This document shows, piece by piece, positions 8,069 to 15,132 of a stretch of DNA of 64,000 nt. A model generated the notes under the pieces. It was not told where the DNA came from. It saw only the letters and a program-made list of their open reading frames with translations, and did no database searches. Source of the DNA: Prochlorococcus sp. AG-347-I21 (GTDB lineage Bacteria > Cyanobacteriota > Cyanobacteriia > PCC-6307 > Cyanobiaceae); contig QCBP01000008.1 in the NCBI GenBank assembly GCA_003279055.1, positions 1 through 64,000 on the forward strand, in the 5' to 3' direction. The position numbers were made by a program, and so were the translations under genes. The first letter of the stretch is position 1. The number at the start of each line of letters is the position of its first letter.

Positions 8069-8254
8069 TTAGAACCACCATTTTCTGTAGGGCTTTTTTA
8101 AAAATAAGATTTCTTCAGTCTCCCATCCTCCCTCTAACCACTCAAGATGCTCAAGTAATAAAGACTCACTTTCCCTTTTGCTTAATTGCCCAATTCTTTT
8201 AGCAATACCATCCAACCTTACTTTCATCAATTCATCAATCTTGATGTTATTCAT
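8069..8254 (-). CDS. small hypothetical protein
   Basis: The 61-residue product begins MNNIKIDELMKVRLDGIAKRIG. It continues as an amphipathic, charged helical segment (about residues 25-45) and ends in KKPYRKWWF. It is soluble and no cofactor motif is visible. It lies alone and its 3' end is 18 bases from thiD. Codon use matches the neighbours. The family is not recognised. Confidence 0.58.
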   Translation of the reverse strand: MNNIKIDELMKVRLDGIAKRIGQLSKRESESLLLEHLEWLEGGWETEEILFLKKPYRKWWF

Positions 8255-8436
8255 AGGTTAAATAATAAATTTTTTCTACTTTTACTTGTATACATTTTCT
8301 TGTCAACGATTTAATTTTATTTGTTTACTAGCAGTTTTTAAATTTGTATTAAATACAACTTTTTAAAATAGATAGTAATTAAGACTTATTCACATAGAAT
8401 TAATTAAAGACTAATTTATATAAAAATACTTTAACT

Positions 8437-8580
8437 ATGAATAAAGAAGGAACAGAAAAGCAAAAAACTATTTTAAATGTCGGCTATTGCGAAACGACCT
8501 CTGAATGGCTCAATAGAATCATTACTGAACTGGCAGATGAAAATAAAAATTTCGTAGATTTGTCAGTTATTTGTTCTTAA
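8437..8580 (+). CDS. 47-residue hypothetical protein
   Basis: An ATG frame between the small minus-strand gene and the cupin gene starts MNKEGTEKQKTILNVGYC. It includes a TSEWLNRIITELADEN helix and ends in LSVICS. Composition and the lack of early stops support coding. No Shine-Dalgarno site is clear. It ends 82 bases before the cupin gene start. Function unknown. Confidence 0.5.
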   Translation: MNKEGTEKQKTILNVGYCETTSEWLNRIITELADENKNFVDLSVICS

Positions 8581-8662
8581 TTTTTTAGAAAATAAAGTTT
8601 ATTTTGATTTATTGTCAGATAGCTTTTAACTATAAGAGAAATTTACTTGATATTTTTGTGAT

Positions 8663-9130
8663 GTGAATCCTAATAAAAAAAACATAGAAATAATTAAACA
8701 ATTCAATTTATCTCCTCATCCTGAGGGTGGATGGTTTAGAGAGATAGTAAGGAGTGAGAATTCTCTAATAAGGGAAGATGGACAAATTAGAAACTTTATT
8801 ACCGGAATTTATTATCTTTTGGAGAGAGATGCAAAAAGTGCTTGGCACAGAGTAAAAAATGCTGATGAAATTTGGATTTATCTAAGGGGAGATCCTCTGA
8901 ATTTATGGTGCCTTGATAATGATAATAATTTAATAAGAAATTTAATTTTAGATTCCAATAATCCAGTAGAAATGATCCCATCTGGATATTGGCAGGCTGC
9001 AAAAAGTACAGGCGAATTTACTTTAGTGAGTTGTTGTGTTGGCCCGGGCTTTGATTTTAAGGATTTTGAATTACTGAGAAATACAAATCATACTTCTAGA
9101 CTAGATAAAGCAATTAATGAACTTATTTGA
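8663..9130 (+). CDS. DUF985 cupin-fold protein
   Basis: The 155-residue product starts at GTG. Seen: LSPHPEGGWFREIVRS (about 16-31), the usual DUF985 opening; GIYYLLERDAKSAWHRV with a His in the cupin barrel; ADEIWIYLRGDPL; and the terminal CCVGPGFDFKDFEL typical of the family. Members are single-domain cupins of uncertain activity, and sugar or nucleotide binding has been proposed. The His and Glu residues could bind a metal. It stands alone between small genes. The family is well supported, the function is not. Confidence 0.85.
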   Translation: MNPNKKNIEIIKQFNLSPHPEGGWFREIVRSENSLIREDGQIRNFITGIYYLLERDAKSAWHRVKNADEIWIYLRGDPLNLWCLDNDNNLIRNLILDSNNPVEMIPSGYWQAAKSTGEFTLVSCCVGPGFDFKDFELLRNTNHTSRLDKAINELI

Positions 9131-9200
9131 GATATTTTTTTGTTTATATTTTTGAAATTATCCTCTAGATTTATAAGGCTACTCAATAAATTTATATTTA

Positions 9201-9578
9201 ATGAATCAAAATTCTGTCAAAACAATTGGTATTAATGATGAACCAAGAGAAGATTCATACTTAGTATATCTAAACCAGGCTGATGGATTAAAAAACATCC
9301 TTAATAAGGAATTTGATGAATGGTCGAATTTTGATAGTTGGGACAGTATTTCAGTTCAGCAATGGATTTTTTCTAGAGCTTTGGATGTTTTCAGAGGTAA
9401 TAAAATTGATATTCAATGCGACTGTTGTGAACATAATGATTTAATCCCAAATGATTTTGAGAGCATTAAAAAAGAAAAATGCTTTGGCAAAAAAAGTGCT
9501 TATATGATTGAAAAAGTTGTAGATGAAATTGTATTAGCTAAGGCAAGAAGAGAAAGTGATGGAACCTATTCTGCCTAA
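9201..9578 (+). CDS. conserved-looking hypothetical with a CDCC cysteine cluster
   Basis: The 125-residue soluble protein has an acidic, aromatic-rich middle (EFDEWSNFDSWDSISVQQW) and then a CDCCEHND segment around residues 73-80 and one more Cys near 95. Three cysteines in four positions plus a nearby His could bind zinc or an iron-sulfur centre. The C-terminal half is helical with basic residues. No paralogue is in the window and I do not recognise the family. It faces the 9615-9803 gene tail to tail. Confidence 0.65.
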   Translation: MNQNSVKTIGINDEPREDSYLVYLNQADGLKNILNKEFDEWSNFDSWDSISVQQWIFSRALDVFRGNKIDIQCDCCEHNDLIPNDFESIKKEKCFGKKSAYMIEKVVDEIVLAKARRESDGTYSA

Positions 9579-9614
9579 GATTCATAAATATCTATGGAGT
9601 GAAAAATCTTTTAC

Positions 9615-9803
9615 TTACCAGTGAAAATTATCAGAAGAACCAATCGTTAAATTTCTATTGGACATCCTGAGGAACTTGTCGTGAACTGAATCACTGAACT
9701 CCTTTTCATCTGAGTAATTAACAAGATCCACTGGGTCGATGTTTTCATCGAACCATGCATCATATTCAATATGGTTAGGTTCAGCAAAATAACTCATAGC
9801 CAA
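9615..9803 (-). CDS. small acidic hypothetical protein
   Basis: The 62-residue product is strongly acidic (EYDAWFDENIDPVDLV, YSDEKEFSD). A start at Met1 or Met3 is possible, and MSYFAEPN looks the more natural N-terminus. It has no membrane segment and no cysteines. It is divergent from the DUF3303 cluster across a 150-base AT-rich gap. Function unknown. Confidence 0.55.
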   Translation of the reverse strand: MAMSYFAEPNHIEYDAWFDENIDPVDLVNYSDEKEFSDSVHDKFLRMSNRNLTIGSSDNFHW

Positions 9804-9967
9804 TTAATAGCTAAAAAAAAATTTATAAACGGTACATGCGATACCAAATAAAAATTTTTTTTGCGCTAATACATATTGAAAAAGGCTTAAAAATCTAAAT
9901 TTAAAGATAATTTAAATGATTTTTAAATTATGGTTTTTAAATTGAAATTACATTCATGATTTTTTTT

Positions 9968-10288
9968 ATGGCTTATTATCACGTTCATGGACTTATTCCA
10001 GACGGAATTTCTCAGTCCGAAGGTTACAAGATGTTTGAGCAATATATTGCTTCCGGTGCACCTATGGATAATTTTGATGGATTTGAATTAGTAAGTAGAT
10101 TCCATGCGCCAGAAACAGGAGAGGTTTTTGTAACTTTCAAGGCTGATAATCACATGGCAATATCTCAACATTTTGGAGTGTGGAGAGCGAAATTTGGTCT
10201 TGATTGGAATATCACTGCTGTTTTAAATGATGATGAGGTTATTCAAAGAAACAAACAAGTTGCTGATGCTGTTGCAGCAATGGGATAA
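9968..10288 (+). CDS. DUF3303-like protein, first copy
   Basis: The chosen start (MAYYHVHG) sits just after a run of eight T and gives 106 residues; an in-frame ATG four codons earlier only adds MIFF. The pattern of an N-terminal beta strand, a helix with GYKMFEQYIASGAP, the DGFELVSRFHAPE strand, then FVTFKADNH and a W-R-x-K-F-G-L-D-W block fits the ferredoxin-like DUF3303 family. It precedes a DUF3764 gene and another DUF3303 gene on the same strand. No catalytic residues are established. It carries a C-terminal extension of about 15 residues compared with the second copy. Confidence 0.7.
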   Translation: MAYYHVHGLIPDGISQSEGYKMFEQYIASGAPMDNFDGFELVSRFHAPETGEVFVTFKADNHMAISQHFGVWRAKFGLDWNITAVLNDDEVIQRNKQVADAVAAMG

Positions 10289-10316
10289 TCCAATTGATTG
10301 ACAGTCGATCTAGAAT

Positions 10317-10340
10317 AAGGAGCAACAAGCTCCTTTTTTT
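10317..10340 (+). terminator. terminator hairpin abutting a start codon
   Basis: A 7-bp stem (10317-10323 with 10329-10335) with an AACAA loop runs directly into a T-tract ending at 10340. The ATG of the next gene is at 10341. It ends transcripts from the first DUF3303 gene. The 5' arm contains AAGGAGC, the only Shine-Dalgarno-like string near the next gene, so folding would both hide that site and stop transcription. This makes an attenuator possible. Confidence 0.75.
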
Positions 10341-10619
10341 ATGTCTCTTGAAACTACTGTTTTTACATTCAAAATAAACGTTCCTTTTGAGGAATGGGCT
10401 GCAGTTTATGACAGCCAAGAAAATATACAAATGAATAAAAAACGTGGAATTGTTTGCTTATATAAAGGTGTAAAGAAAGAAGATCCAACCAGTGTAATTC
10501 TTATTGAACAGGGTGAAGAAGGTAAATCAATAGCTATGTTTGAAGATCCAGCAGTTAAACCATTAATTGAGAGTGCAGGTCATATTTATGATTCGACTGT
10601 TATAACAAGTTACTTTTAA
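10341..10619 (+). CDS. DUF3764 family protein
   Basis: The 92-residue product (FTFKINVPFEEWAAVYDS, then RGIVCLYKGV and ILIEQGEEGKSIAMF, ending SAGHIYDSTVITSYF) fits DUF3764, a small cyanobacterial family with a predicted ferredoxin-like fold. The ATG is the first base after a terminator T-run, so there is no normally spaced ribosome site. The next Met is residue 31, which would delete the first strand and helix, so I keep this start. The gene lies between two DUF3303 genes. Function unknown. Confidence 0.75.
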   Translation: MSLETTVFTFKINVPFEEWAAVYDSQENIQMNKKRGIVCLYKGVKKEDPTSVILIEQGEEGKSIAMFEDPAVKPLIESAGHIYDSTVITSYF

Positions 10620-10658
10620 ATTTAGACTCTTAATATTAGTTTAGATTATTATTTATTT

Positions 10659-10940
10659 ATGCTTTTTTTAATTTCTTATAAATTTACTGATGCAAAAGCC
10701 CAAGATAAGGGATCAAAAATGTTAAAAGAATGGTACGACAGAGGAGGGCCACAAAATAGACCAGAGGGTTATGACGTTCAATCTTGGATTTTCTTACCTC
10801 AACATGGCAATGGGTACTCTGTTGTAGAAGCTGATTCTTTAGAAACTATTTGGAAACAGTGGAGTCCTTGGAGAGAATTATTGGAATTTACTATTGAACC
10901 TTGTGCAGATTTAGATCAAACAGTAGCTCTATATTGTTAA
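10659..10940 (+). CDS. DUF3303 family protein, second copy
   Basis: The 93-residue product opens MLFLISYKFTDAKAQDKG and has KEWYDRGGPQNRPEGYDVQSW, a GYSVVEADSLETIWKQW strand-helix unit and a WRELLEFTIEPC ending. This is the standard DUF3303 layout of a single alpha/beta domain. It is 40 bases behind the DUF3764 gene and probably shares its transcript. Proteins of this fold are often dimers that bind small ligands, but no ligand is known here. Confidence 0.8.
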   Translation: MLFLISYKFTDAKAQDKGSKMLKEWYDRGGPQNRPEGYDVQSWIFLPQHGNGYSVVEADSLETIWKQWSPWRELLEFTIEPCADLDQTVALYC

Positions 10941-10968
10941 TGAAAGGCTTATTTATACCTTCTAATTG

Positions 10969-11220
10969 ATGACTAAATCTTATTGGTTAATTAATCCAAA
11001 AAGAACAGAAGTAAAAAGGTTTATGAAAAACGATAAGAGCATAGATGGTGTTTTTGAGTATATGTTTGTAGATACTGGAAAAATAGTTGGTTTGTTTGGA
11101 AAAGAACCACCTTTAATTACAACAACAATTTCTGTAGATATAGATTTAGCTAGAGAAATTTATGAAAGGTTAATCTCTCATGGTTGGAGGAAAACTGAGG
11201 AAGTTTGGGAAAAAGGGTGA
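10969..11220 (+). CDS. DUF1651 family protein, second copy
   Basis: The start is taken at ATG 10969 rather than the TTG one codon earlier. The 83-residue protein has SYWLINPKRTEVKRF, a central FEYMFVDTGKIVGLFGKEPP and a terminal helix AREIYERLISHGWRK. These match the first copy at 1532-1780 position by position. It follows the DUF3303 gene by 28 bases, so it may be the last gene of that cluster. Function unknown. Confidence 0.75.
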   Translation: MTKSYWLINPKRTEVKRFMKNDKSIDGVFEYMFVDTGKIVGLFGKEPPLITTTISVDIDLAREIYERLISHGWRKTEEVWEKG

Positions 11221-11229
11221 TAAGTATGA

Positions 11230-11379
11230 TTGAACAATTTAGCAAATATAAAAAATGAGAAGTTTACTATTGACTCCTATATTCAAACGTTTTTAAAAAA
11301 AAGTGCTTTTTTCTCATCACTTAATCAGAATACTTGTCCCGTATATGATGCTGCAGAAATAAAAAAACAAGAACAATAA
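11230..11379 (+). CDS. 49-residue hypothetical protein (TTG start)
   Basis: From TTG 11230 the frame reads a lysine-rich peptide with FTIDSYIQTFLKKSAFFSS and ends TCPVYDAAEIKKQEQ. No ATG is available in frame. It begins 9 bases after the DUF1651 stop, which fits co-transcription. Composition is protein-like, but the weak start keeps confidence low. Confidence 0.38.
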   Translation: MNNLANIKNEKFTIDSYIQTFLKKSAFFSSLNQNTCPVYDAAEIKKQEQ

Positions 11380-11455
11380 GAAGCTATTAAAAAGTTATAC
11401 CCATAAAAAAGGTCTTTAAAGTTAAACGATAAGAGTATTAACTAAATTAATTCGC

Positions 11456-11575
11456 CTAAAATATTAATAAGAATCTGAGTCCTAGAGGTAACCATAGACA
11501 TAGAAGAAGCATTAGTAAAATAGTAATAGCATGGATATTTGGAATGTAATGCTCTTTTGCAATTTGTGTTTTCAT
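11456..11575 (-). CDS. 39-residue membrane peptide (putative)
   Basis: The frame begins MKTQIAKEHYIPNIHAI and then has one long hydrophobic span of about 20 residues with a Gly-Leu-Arg near its end. Its ATG is 3 bases after the stop of another tiny membrane frame (11579-11668), as in a translationally coupled pair. Unrecognised. Confidence 0.48.
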   Translation of the reverse strand: MKTQIAKEHYIPNIHAITILLMLLLCLWLPLGLRFLLIF

Positions 11576-11578
11576 AAT

Positions 11579-11668
11579 TTATCTCGCCTTCTTAAGTTTG
11601 ATTTCTCTTCTGATAAGCAATGCTATAACTACAACACACATGTTCATTAGAAATACGTCTAATGGCAT
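11579..11668 (-). CDS. 29-residue membrane peptide (putative)
   Basis: It begins MPLDVFLMNMCVVVIALLI and ends in a basic tail (RREIKLKKAR). One membrane span followed by a positively charged tail is a realistic topology. Its stop is separated by 3 bases from the next minus-strand ATG. The coupling supports both frames. Function unknown. Confidence 0.42.
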   Translation of the reverse strand: MPLDVFLMNMCVVVIALLIRREIKLKKAR

Positions 11669-11809
11669 TTAATAAAAAAAGGCTCTACTTAATTATTAGC
11701 AAGATTTTTGATGTACGAATCAAGAAATGATTACTAATATTTATTGGCTTAATAAAACGAATTTTAAAATTAAATTTATGCTTAAATATCTCAGAACTTT
11801 AACTACTAA

Positions 11810-12112
11810 ATGGTTTATTCAGAAACAAGAATAGTAATAGGTGGTCTAGCCCATGTACCTGTGCTTATTTTTATAGCCAATTTTATAAAAGGTAAGTTTG
11901 GAATTAAAACCGAAGAGACAAAAGATACTCTGGTTAAAGAAGAACCTGTTAAAAATATTGAGCTAAAGAATACCCTAGTTAATGAAGGAAAAGCAGAAAC
12001 TTTAAATGAACTTTCAAATAAGCTGGATAATATTGAACAGAAGGCTGATGAGGTTTATGAAAAGGTAAAGAAGAAAAAAAAGGATAAGAAGATGAAAAAA
12101 AAGAATAACTAA
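11810..12112 (+). CDS. membrane-anchored charged coiled-coil protein, unknown
   Basis: The 100-residue product has an N-terminal hydrophobic segment (about 8-24, GGLAHVPVLIFIANF). A long helical region follows that is rich in Glu, Lys and Leu (TLNELSNKLDNIEQKADEVYEKV), with a poly-Lys tail of about 16 residues. This suggests a membrane anchor, a coiled coil and a nucleic-acid- or lipid-contacting tail. The last 4 bases overlap the end of a convergent small gene. No family is recognised. Confidence 0.6.
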   Translation: MVYSETRIVIGGLAHVPVLIFIANFIKGKFGIKTEETKDTLVKEEPVKNIELKNTLVNEGKAETLNELSNKLDNIEQKADEVYEKVKKKKKDKKMKKKNN

Positions 12113-12294
12113 ATTGAGATCCTATCAAGCATCAATATATCTTGAGCTTGGATTGTATCTCTATTGTCTTCATCTTTGAGATCTTTATAAGATTCAATTT
12201 CAGCTTGAATTTTTCTCTTGTAAACTCCTTTGATATAGTCAATTTCTCTACTCTCTTTATTCAAGATTGAGAATGGTGACTTTTTTAAGTTCAT
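12109..12294 (-). CDS. small hypothetical protein
   Basis: The 61-residue soluble product begins MNLKKSPFSILNKESREIDYIKG, with alternating Lys and Glu helices and a TIQAQDILMLDRISI ending. It overlaps the plus-strand neighbour by 4 bases at their 3' ends. A GAGAAAG string 5-11 bases before the ATG could be its ribosome site. Unrecognised. Confidence 0.58.
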   Translation of the reverse strand: MNLKKSPFSILNKESREIDYIKGVYKRKIQAEIESYKDLKDEDNRDTIQAQDILMLDRISI

Positions 12295-12321
12295 AACTTT
12301 CTCCTAATAAATAAGTTTTGA

Positions 12322-12459
12322 TCAGCTCCAGTTTTTATCAGATTCAACAAAGCTATCCAATGTTTGCTGATTCCTGATTTCTTCTTCAAGAAGTTCTTCT
12401 TCTGATCTTTCTTCAATCTCAGCTTTATGATCTTTTTTTAGGGTGGATTTGGTAGACAT
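12322..12459 (-). CDS. 45-residue acidic helical protein (putative)
   Basis: The frame opens MSTKSTLKKDHKAEIEERS and is dominated by Glu runs and leucines (EEELLEEEIRNQQTLDSF) before an SDKNWS end. It is likely one charged helix. It sits 27 bases upstream of the 12109-12294 gene and may share its transcript. Too short to assign. Confidence 0.48.
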   Translation of the reverse strand: MSTKSTLKKDHKAEIEERSEEELLEEEIRNQQTLDSFVESDKNWS

Positions 12460-12510
12460 TTGCTCATGACGACTACAATCATGTTCTAACTAGTCAGGCA
12501 AGCTATCCGA

Positions 12511-12690
12511 CTAATAAATATGTACGGTTTGAGGAACTCCCTTATACGGATAAAGGATCAACAATCGAATTTGAATATGGTTAAAATCTTGGAAAATTTC
12601 AATTATTTTTTTCCCTTTAAAAATTATTAGTAAAGGCAAACCAATAAGCATTAGACTTCCATCAATTAATAAAAAAGTATTTAGATTCAT
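12511..12690 (-). CDS. 59-residue small membrane protein (putative)
   Basis: It begins MNLNTFLLIDGSLMLIGLP with one hydrophobic span up to about residue 25, then a mixed C-terminal part. Its ATG overlaps the stop of the preceding gene (12687-12878) in an ATGA arrangement, a usual sign of translational coupling. Unrecognised. Confidence 0.5.
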   Translation of the reverse strand: MNLNTFLLIDGSLMLIGLPLLIIFKGKKIIEIFQDFNHIQIRLLILYPYKGVPQTVHIY

Positions 12691-12878
12691 TTATTTATTT
12701 CTTCGGGGTTATCCCAACTAAGAGGTATCCCTCTTTTAAAAGGTTCTTTTTTCATATCATCCATCTCTTTTCTGATTTTGTTGTAGTATGCCAACTCTTC
12801 AGGATCATTAGAACCTAGACCATAATTCATTGTCGCTGCAAGATAAATTCTTTGCATACGGTATAAAGAAAGTGACAT
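12687..12878 (-). CDS. small hypothetical protein, coupled to neighbours
   Basis: I place the start at ATG 12878 (MSLSLYRMQRIYLAATMNYG), 63 residues, rather than the TTG four codons upstream, because the ATG overlaps the preceding stop as TAATG. The C-terminal half (DPEELAYYNKIRKEMDDM, then PLSWDNPEEINK) is charged and soluble. Both ends are coupled to other tiny genes, so it is the middle member of a three-gene chain. Function unknown. Confidence 0.6.
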   Translation of the reverse strand: MSLSLYRMQRIYLAATMNYGLGSNDPEELAYYNKIRKEMDDMKKEPFKRGIPLSWDNPEEINK

Positions 12879-13044
12879 TACTGAATACAAGTTTTGTCAA
12901 ATATATCTGAATTTTGGATAAAATGCTGATCTACGATATCCCATTTATATTGATCAATTCTGCAAGGATCCCCTGTCGAATCAAAGAAATAATATTTATA
13001 ATTTTTAGTACTTATCTTTTTTCTCGTAGCAATACTTTTGGCCA

Positions 13045-13045
<1 letters not shown>
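12878..13045 (-). CDS. 55-residue hypothetical abutting tRNA-Thr
   Basis: The frame starts at an ATG whose first base is also the discriminator base of tRNA-Thr. It runs for 55 residues with protein-like content (KYYFFDSTGDPCRIDQYKWD) and ends TAATG into the next gene. No ribosome site is possible outside the tRNA, so translation would need processing at the tRNA 3' end or another start. It could also be the remains of a longer gene truncated by the tRNA. Confidence 0.4.
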
Positions 13046-13116
<71 letters not shown>

Positions 13117-13126
13117 AATTTTAAAG

Positions 13127-13208
13127 TGGGCCGGGTTGGATTTGAACCAACGTAGGCAGAGCCAGCGGATTTACAGTCCGCCCCCTTTAACCACTCGGGC
13201 ACCGACCC
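13127..13208 (-). tRNA. tRNA-Tyr (GTA)
   Basis: The minus strand gives an 82-nt class II tRNA. It has the acceptor GGGTCGG/CCGGCCC with one G-U pair, the anticodon loop CTGTAAA (GTA), a long variable arm and a T arm with GGTTCAAAT. The discriminator is A. It is upstream of tRNA-Thr on the same strand and divergent from aroQ. The matching synthetase gene tyrS is also in this window at 39.9 kb. Confidence 0.95.
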
Positions 13209-13307
13209 CCACTATTTGAACTTATCAGTTAATGGACACTTTGTGTTAAATTGTTTTGGTTTTTTTGTTTCTTTCTAGATAGCATTTGTAAAGGAAAGAC
13301 TTTATTG

Positions 13308-13751
13308 ATGATGAATATTTTATTGATAAATGGACCAAATCTAAATCTTTTGGGAACTAGAGAGCCTGAAATATATGGTAATAAAACATTGAGTGATATA
13401 GAAAAAGATTTAACTAAAGTTGCTAAAGAAAAAAGTATTAATCTTGAATGTTTTCAAAGTAATCATGAAGGAGAAATAGTTGATAAAATTCAGGAGTCTG
13501 TAAAAAGTATCCAAGGTATTCTTATAAATGCTGGCGCTTTTACTCATACCTCGATTTCTATTCGTGATGCTTTAATTGGATCAAAAATTCCTTTTGTAGA
13601 GTTACATATTTCAAATATTTTCAGTAGAGAAGATTTTCGTAAAGAATCTTTTCTTACAGATAAAGCTATAGGAATTATAAGTGGATTCGGCATATCAAGT
13701 TATTTCTTAGCTCTTGAAGGGGTCATTGGATATTTAAGTAGTAAAGATTAA
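13308..13751 (+). CDS. aroQ: type II 3-dehydroquinate dehydratase
   Basis: AroQ converts 3-dehydroquinate to 3-dehydroshikimate in the shikimate pathway. The type II fingerprint [17 protein letters not shown] is at the N-terminus with its catalytic Tyr. [30 protein letters not shown] and [16 protein letters not shown] follow, the last carrying the catalytic His. The start is one of two adjacent ATGs (13308 or 13311); the frame's earlier residues look non-coding. About 147 residues is normal for the dodecameric enzyme. Its TAA touches the ATG of miaE, so they are probably one operon. Confidence 0.95.
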   Translation: MMNILLINGPNLNLLGTREPEIYGNKTLSDIEKDLTKVAKEKSINLECFQSNHEGEIVDKIQESVKSIQGILINAGAFTHTSISIRDALIGSKIPFVELHISNIFSREDFRKESFLTDKAIGIISGFGISSYFLALEGVIGYLSSKD

Positions 13752-14360
13752 ATGCTAGTCGATTTTAAAAGGCCCACTTCTCATATTAAATATTTATCGT
13801 CACTTACCTCAAATGAGTGGATCAAACTCGCATTATCTAATCCAATAGATATTCTTATTGACCACGCTCATTGTGAAAGAAAAGCAGCAGGAGTAGCAAT
13901 TCAATTGATGTTTAGATATCCATCAGAACCAAATCTGGCAGAAGTTCTAAGTCCAATAGCGAGAGAGGAATTAGAGCATTTTGAAAAAATACTTTATTTT
14001 TTAAAGGATCTTGGACATTCTCTTGAGTCTTTAAAACCTCCTCCATATGGAGCTGAATTATCCAAAAATATAAGAAAGGAAGAGCCCAATAGAATGCTTG
14101 ATAGTTTCTTAATAGCAGGCCTTATTGAAGCAAGAAGTCATGAAAGATTAAGCTTGCTTGCGCTGAATTCTGAAGATAAATCATATAAATCCCTTTATGA
14201 GTCTCTGCTCGAGAGTGAGGCAAGACATTTTGGAGTTTACTGGAAACTAGCGCAAACTAAATTCTCTAAAAATCAAACTTTTAAAAGGTTAGAGGAATTG
14301 TCTGAAATTGAGTCAGCAATACTGGCTGAAACTTTTATGATGCCAAGGGTACATAGCTAA
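13752..14360 (+). CDS. miaE: tRNA-(ms2io6A37) hydroxylase
   Basis: MiaE is a diiron monooxygenase that hydroxylates the isopentenyl group of ms2i6A37 in tRNA. The four-helix carboxylate-bridged site is visible: HAHCERKAA (Glu42), EELEHF (Glu73, His76), EARSH (Glu126, His130) and SEARHF (Glu156, His159). The length of 202 is normal. The gene begins with no gap after aroQ, with cobI 17 bases downstream. miaB, the upstream step of the same modification, lies at 61.7 kb in this window. The hydroxylation needs oxygen, in keeping with an oxygenic phototroph. Confidence 0.93.
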   Translation: MLVDFKRPTSHIKYLSSLTSNEWIKLALSNPIDILIDHAHCERKAAGVAIQLMFRYPSEPNLAEVLSPIAREELEHFEKILYFLKDLGHSLESLKPPPYGAELSKNIRKEEPNRMLDSFLIAGLIEARSHERLSLLALNSEDKSYKSLYESLLESEARHFGVYWKLAQTKFSKNQTFKRLEELSEIESAILAETFMMPRVHS

Positions 14361-14376
14361 AGATAAGAAATTAAAA

Positions 14377-15132
14377 ATGATTAAAAATAAGTTTTTAAGT
14401 TTACTTAATCGATATAAAACTGATTTGCCAACATTAACCATCGTTGGTGTTGGCCCTGGAGATCCATCGCTTTTAACAATTGCTGCTGTAGATGCAATCA
14501 AAAAGGCGAACGTTATAGTTTTTCCAATTTCAGATGATAATAAAAGGAGTTTCGCTGCAGAAATAGTCAAGAAATACACTAAATTTAAAAAAAATATCCC
14601 TATTATCTTTCCAATGTCTAGGAAGGATTTTGATCCAGATGAAGTATGGTCTAATGCTGTAGAAAAAATTGTGAAATTTATACAAAATGGAGAATCAGTT
14701 GTTTTACTTTGTCTTGGAGATACTTCCCTATTTGCAAGTTCTTCTAATATTTTGAGGTTAATAAAAAATAATCATGCTGAAATTATTACAAAAACCATAC
14801 CTGGTATTTCCTCTATTTCAGCAGCAGCAGCTTTGAATGATTTTGATTTGGTCAAAAAAGGTGAGACCTTGATTATCAAAGAATGCCCTTCTTCAGAACC
14901 TGAATTGACAAACCTAATTAGGGAAAGTAAGGCAAATAAAATGGTATTGGCCATTATGAAAGTTGGCAAAAGATGGAATTTAGTCAGGGAAATTTTAAAA
15001 AAAGAGGATATCATCAATACATCATTAATAGCATTAAGTGTTGGGATGCCTGATCAAATTATTCAATATGCATCCCAATATAAAAAGGAATTTATGCCTT
15101 ATTTTTCTTTGATTTTGATAAGGTTCGATTAA
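14377..15132 (+). CDS. cobI: precorrin-2 C20-methyltransferase
   Basis: It methylates precorrin-2 at C20 using S-adenosylmethionine in corrin (pseudo-B12) synthesis. The tetrapyrrole methylase fold is shown by GVGPGDPSLLTIAA (24-37), a VVLLCLGDTSLFASSS motif in the middle, and TIPGISSISAAAA for substrate and SAM contacts. The length of 251 is normal. Its stop overlaps the next start as TAATG. cobD, a later step, is at 50.7 kb. The enzyme is anchored in the family by the two glycine motifs. Confidence 0.92.
   Translation: MIKNKFLSLLNRYKTDLPTLTIVGVGPGDPSLLTIAAVDAIKKANVIVFPISDDNKRSFAAEIVKKYTKFKKNIPIIFPMSRKDFDPDEVWSNAVEKIVKFIQNGESVVLLCLGDTSLFASSSNILRLIKNNHAEIITKTIPGISSISAAAALNDFDLVKKGETLIIKECPSSEPELTNLIRESKANKMVLAIMKVGKRWNLVREILKKEDIINTSLIALSVGMPDQIIQYASQYKKEFMPYFSLILIRFD

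Noticed and set aside
8063..8078. short hairpin between thiD and the facing gene
   Set aside because: The stem is only 4 bp with no T-tract, too weak for a terminator call.
9831..9845. GGTA-N7-TACC dyad resembling an NtcA site near the DUF3303 cluster
   Set aside because: Between GTA and TAC there are 7 bases, not the 8 of a standard NtcA site.
13251..13307. N-terminal extension of aroQ
   Set aside because: The extra residues are not part of the family, and the ATG pair at 13308 and 13311 gives the standard start.
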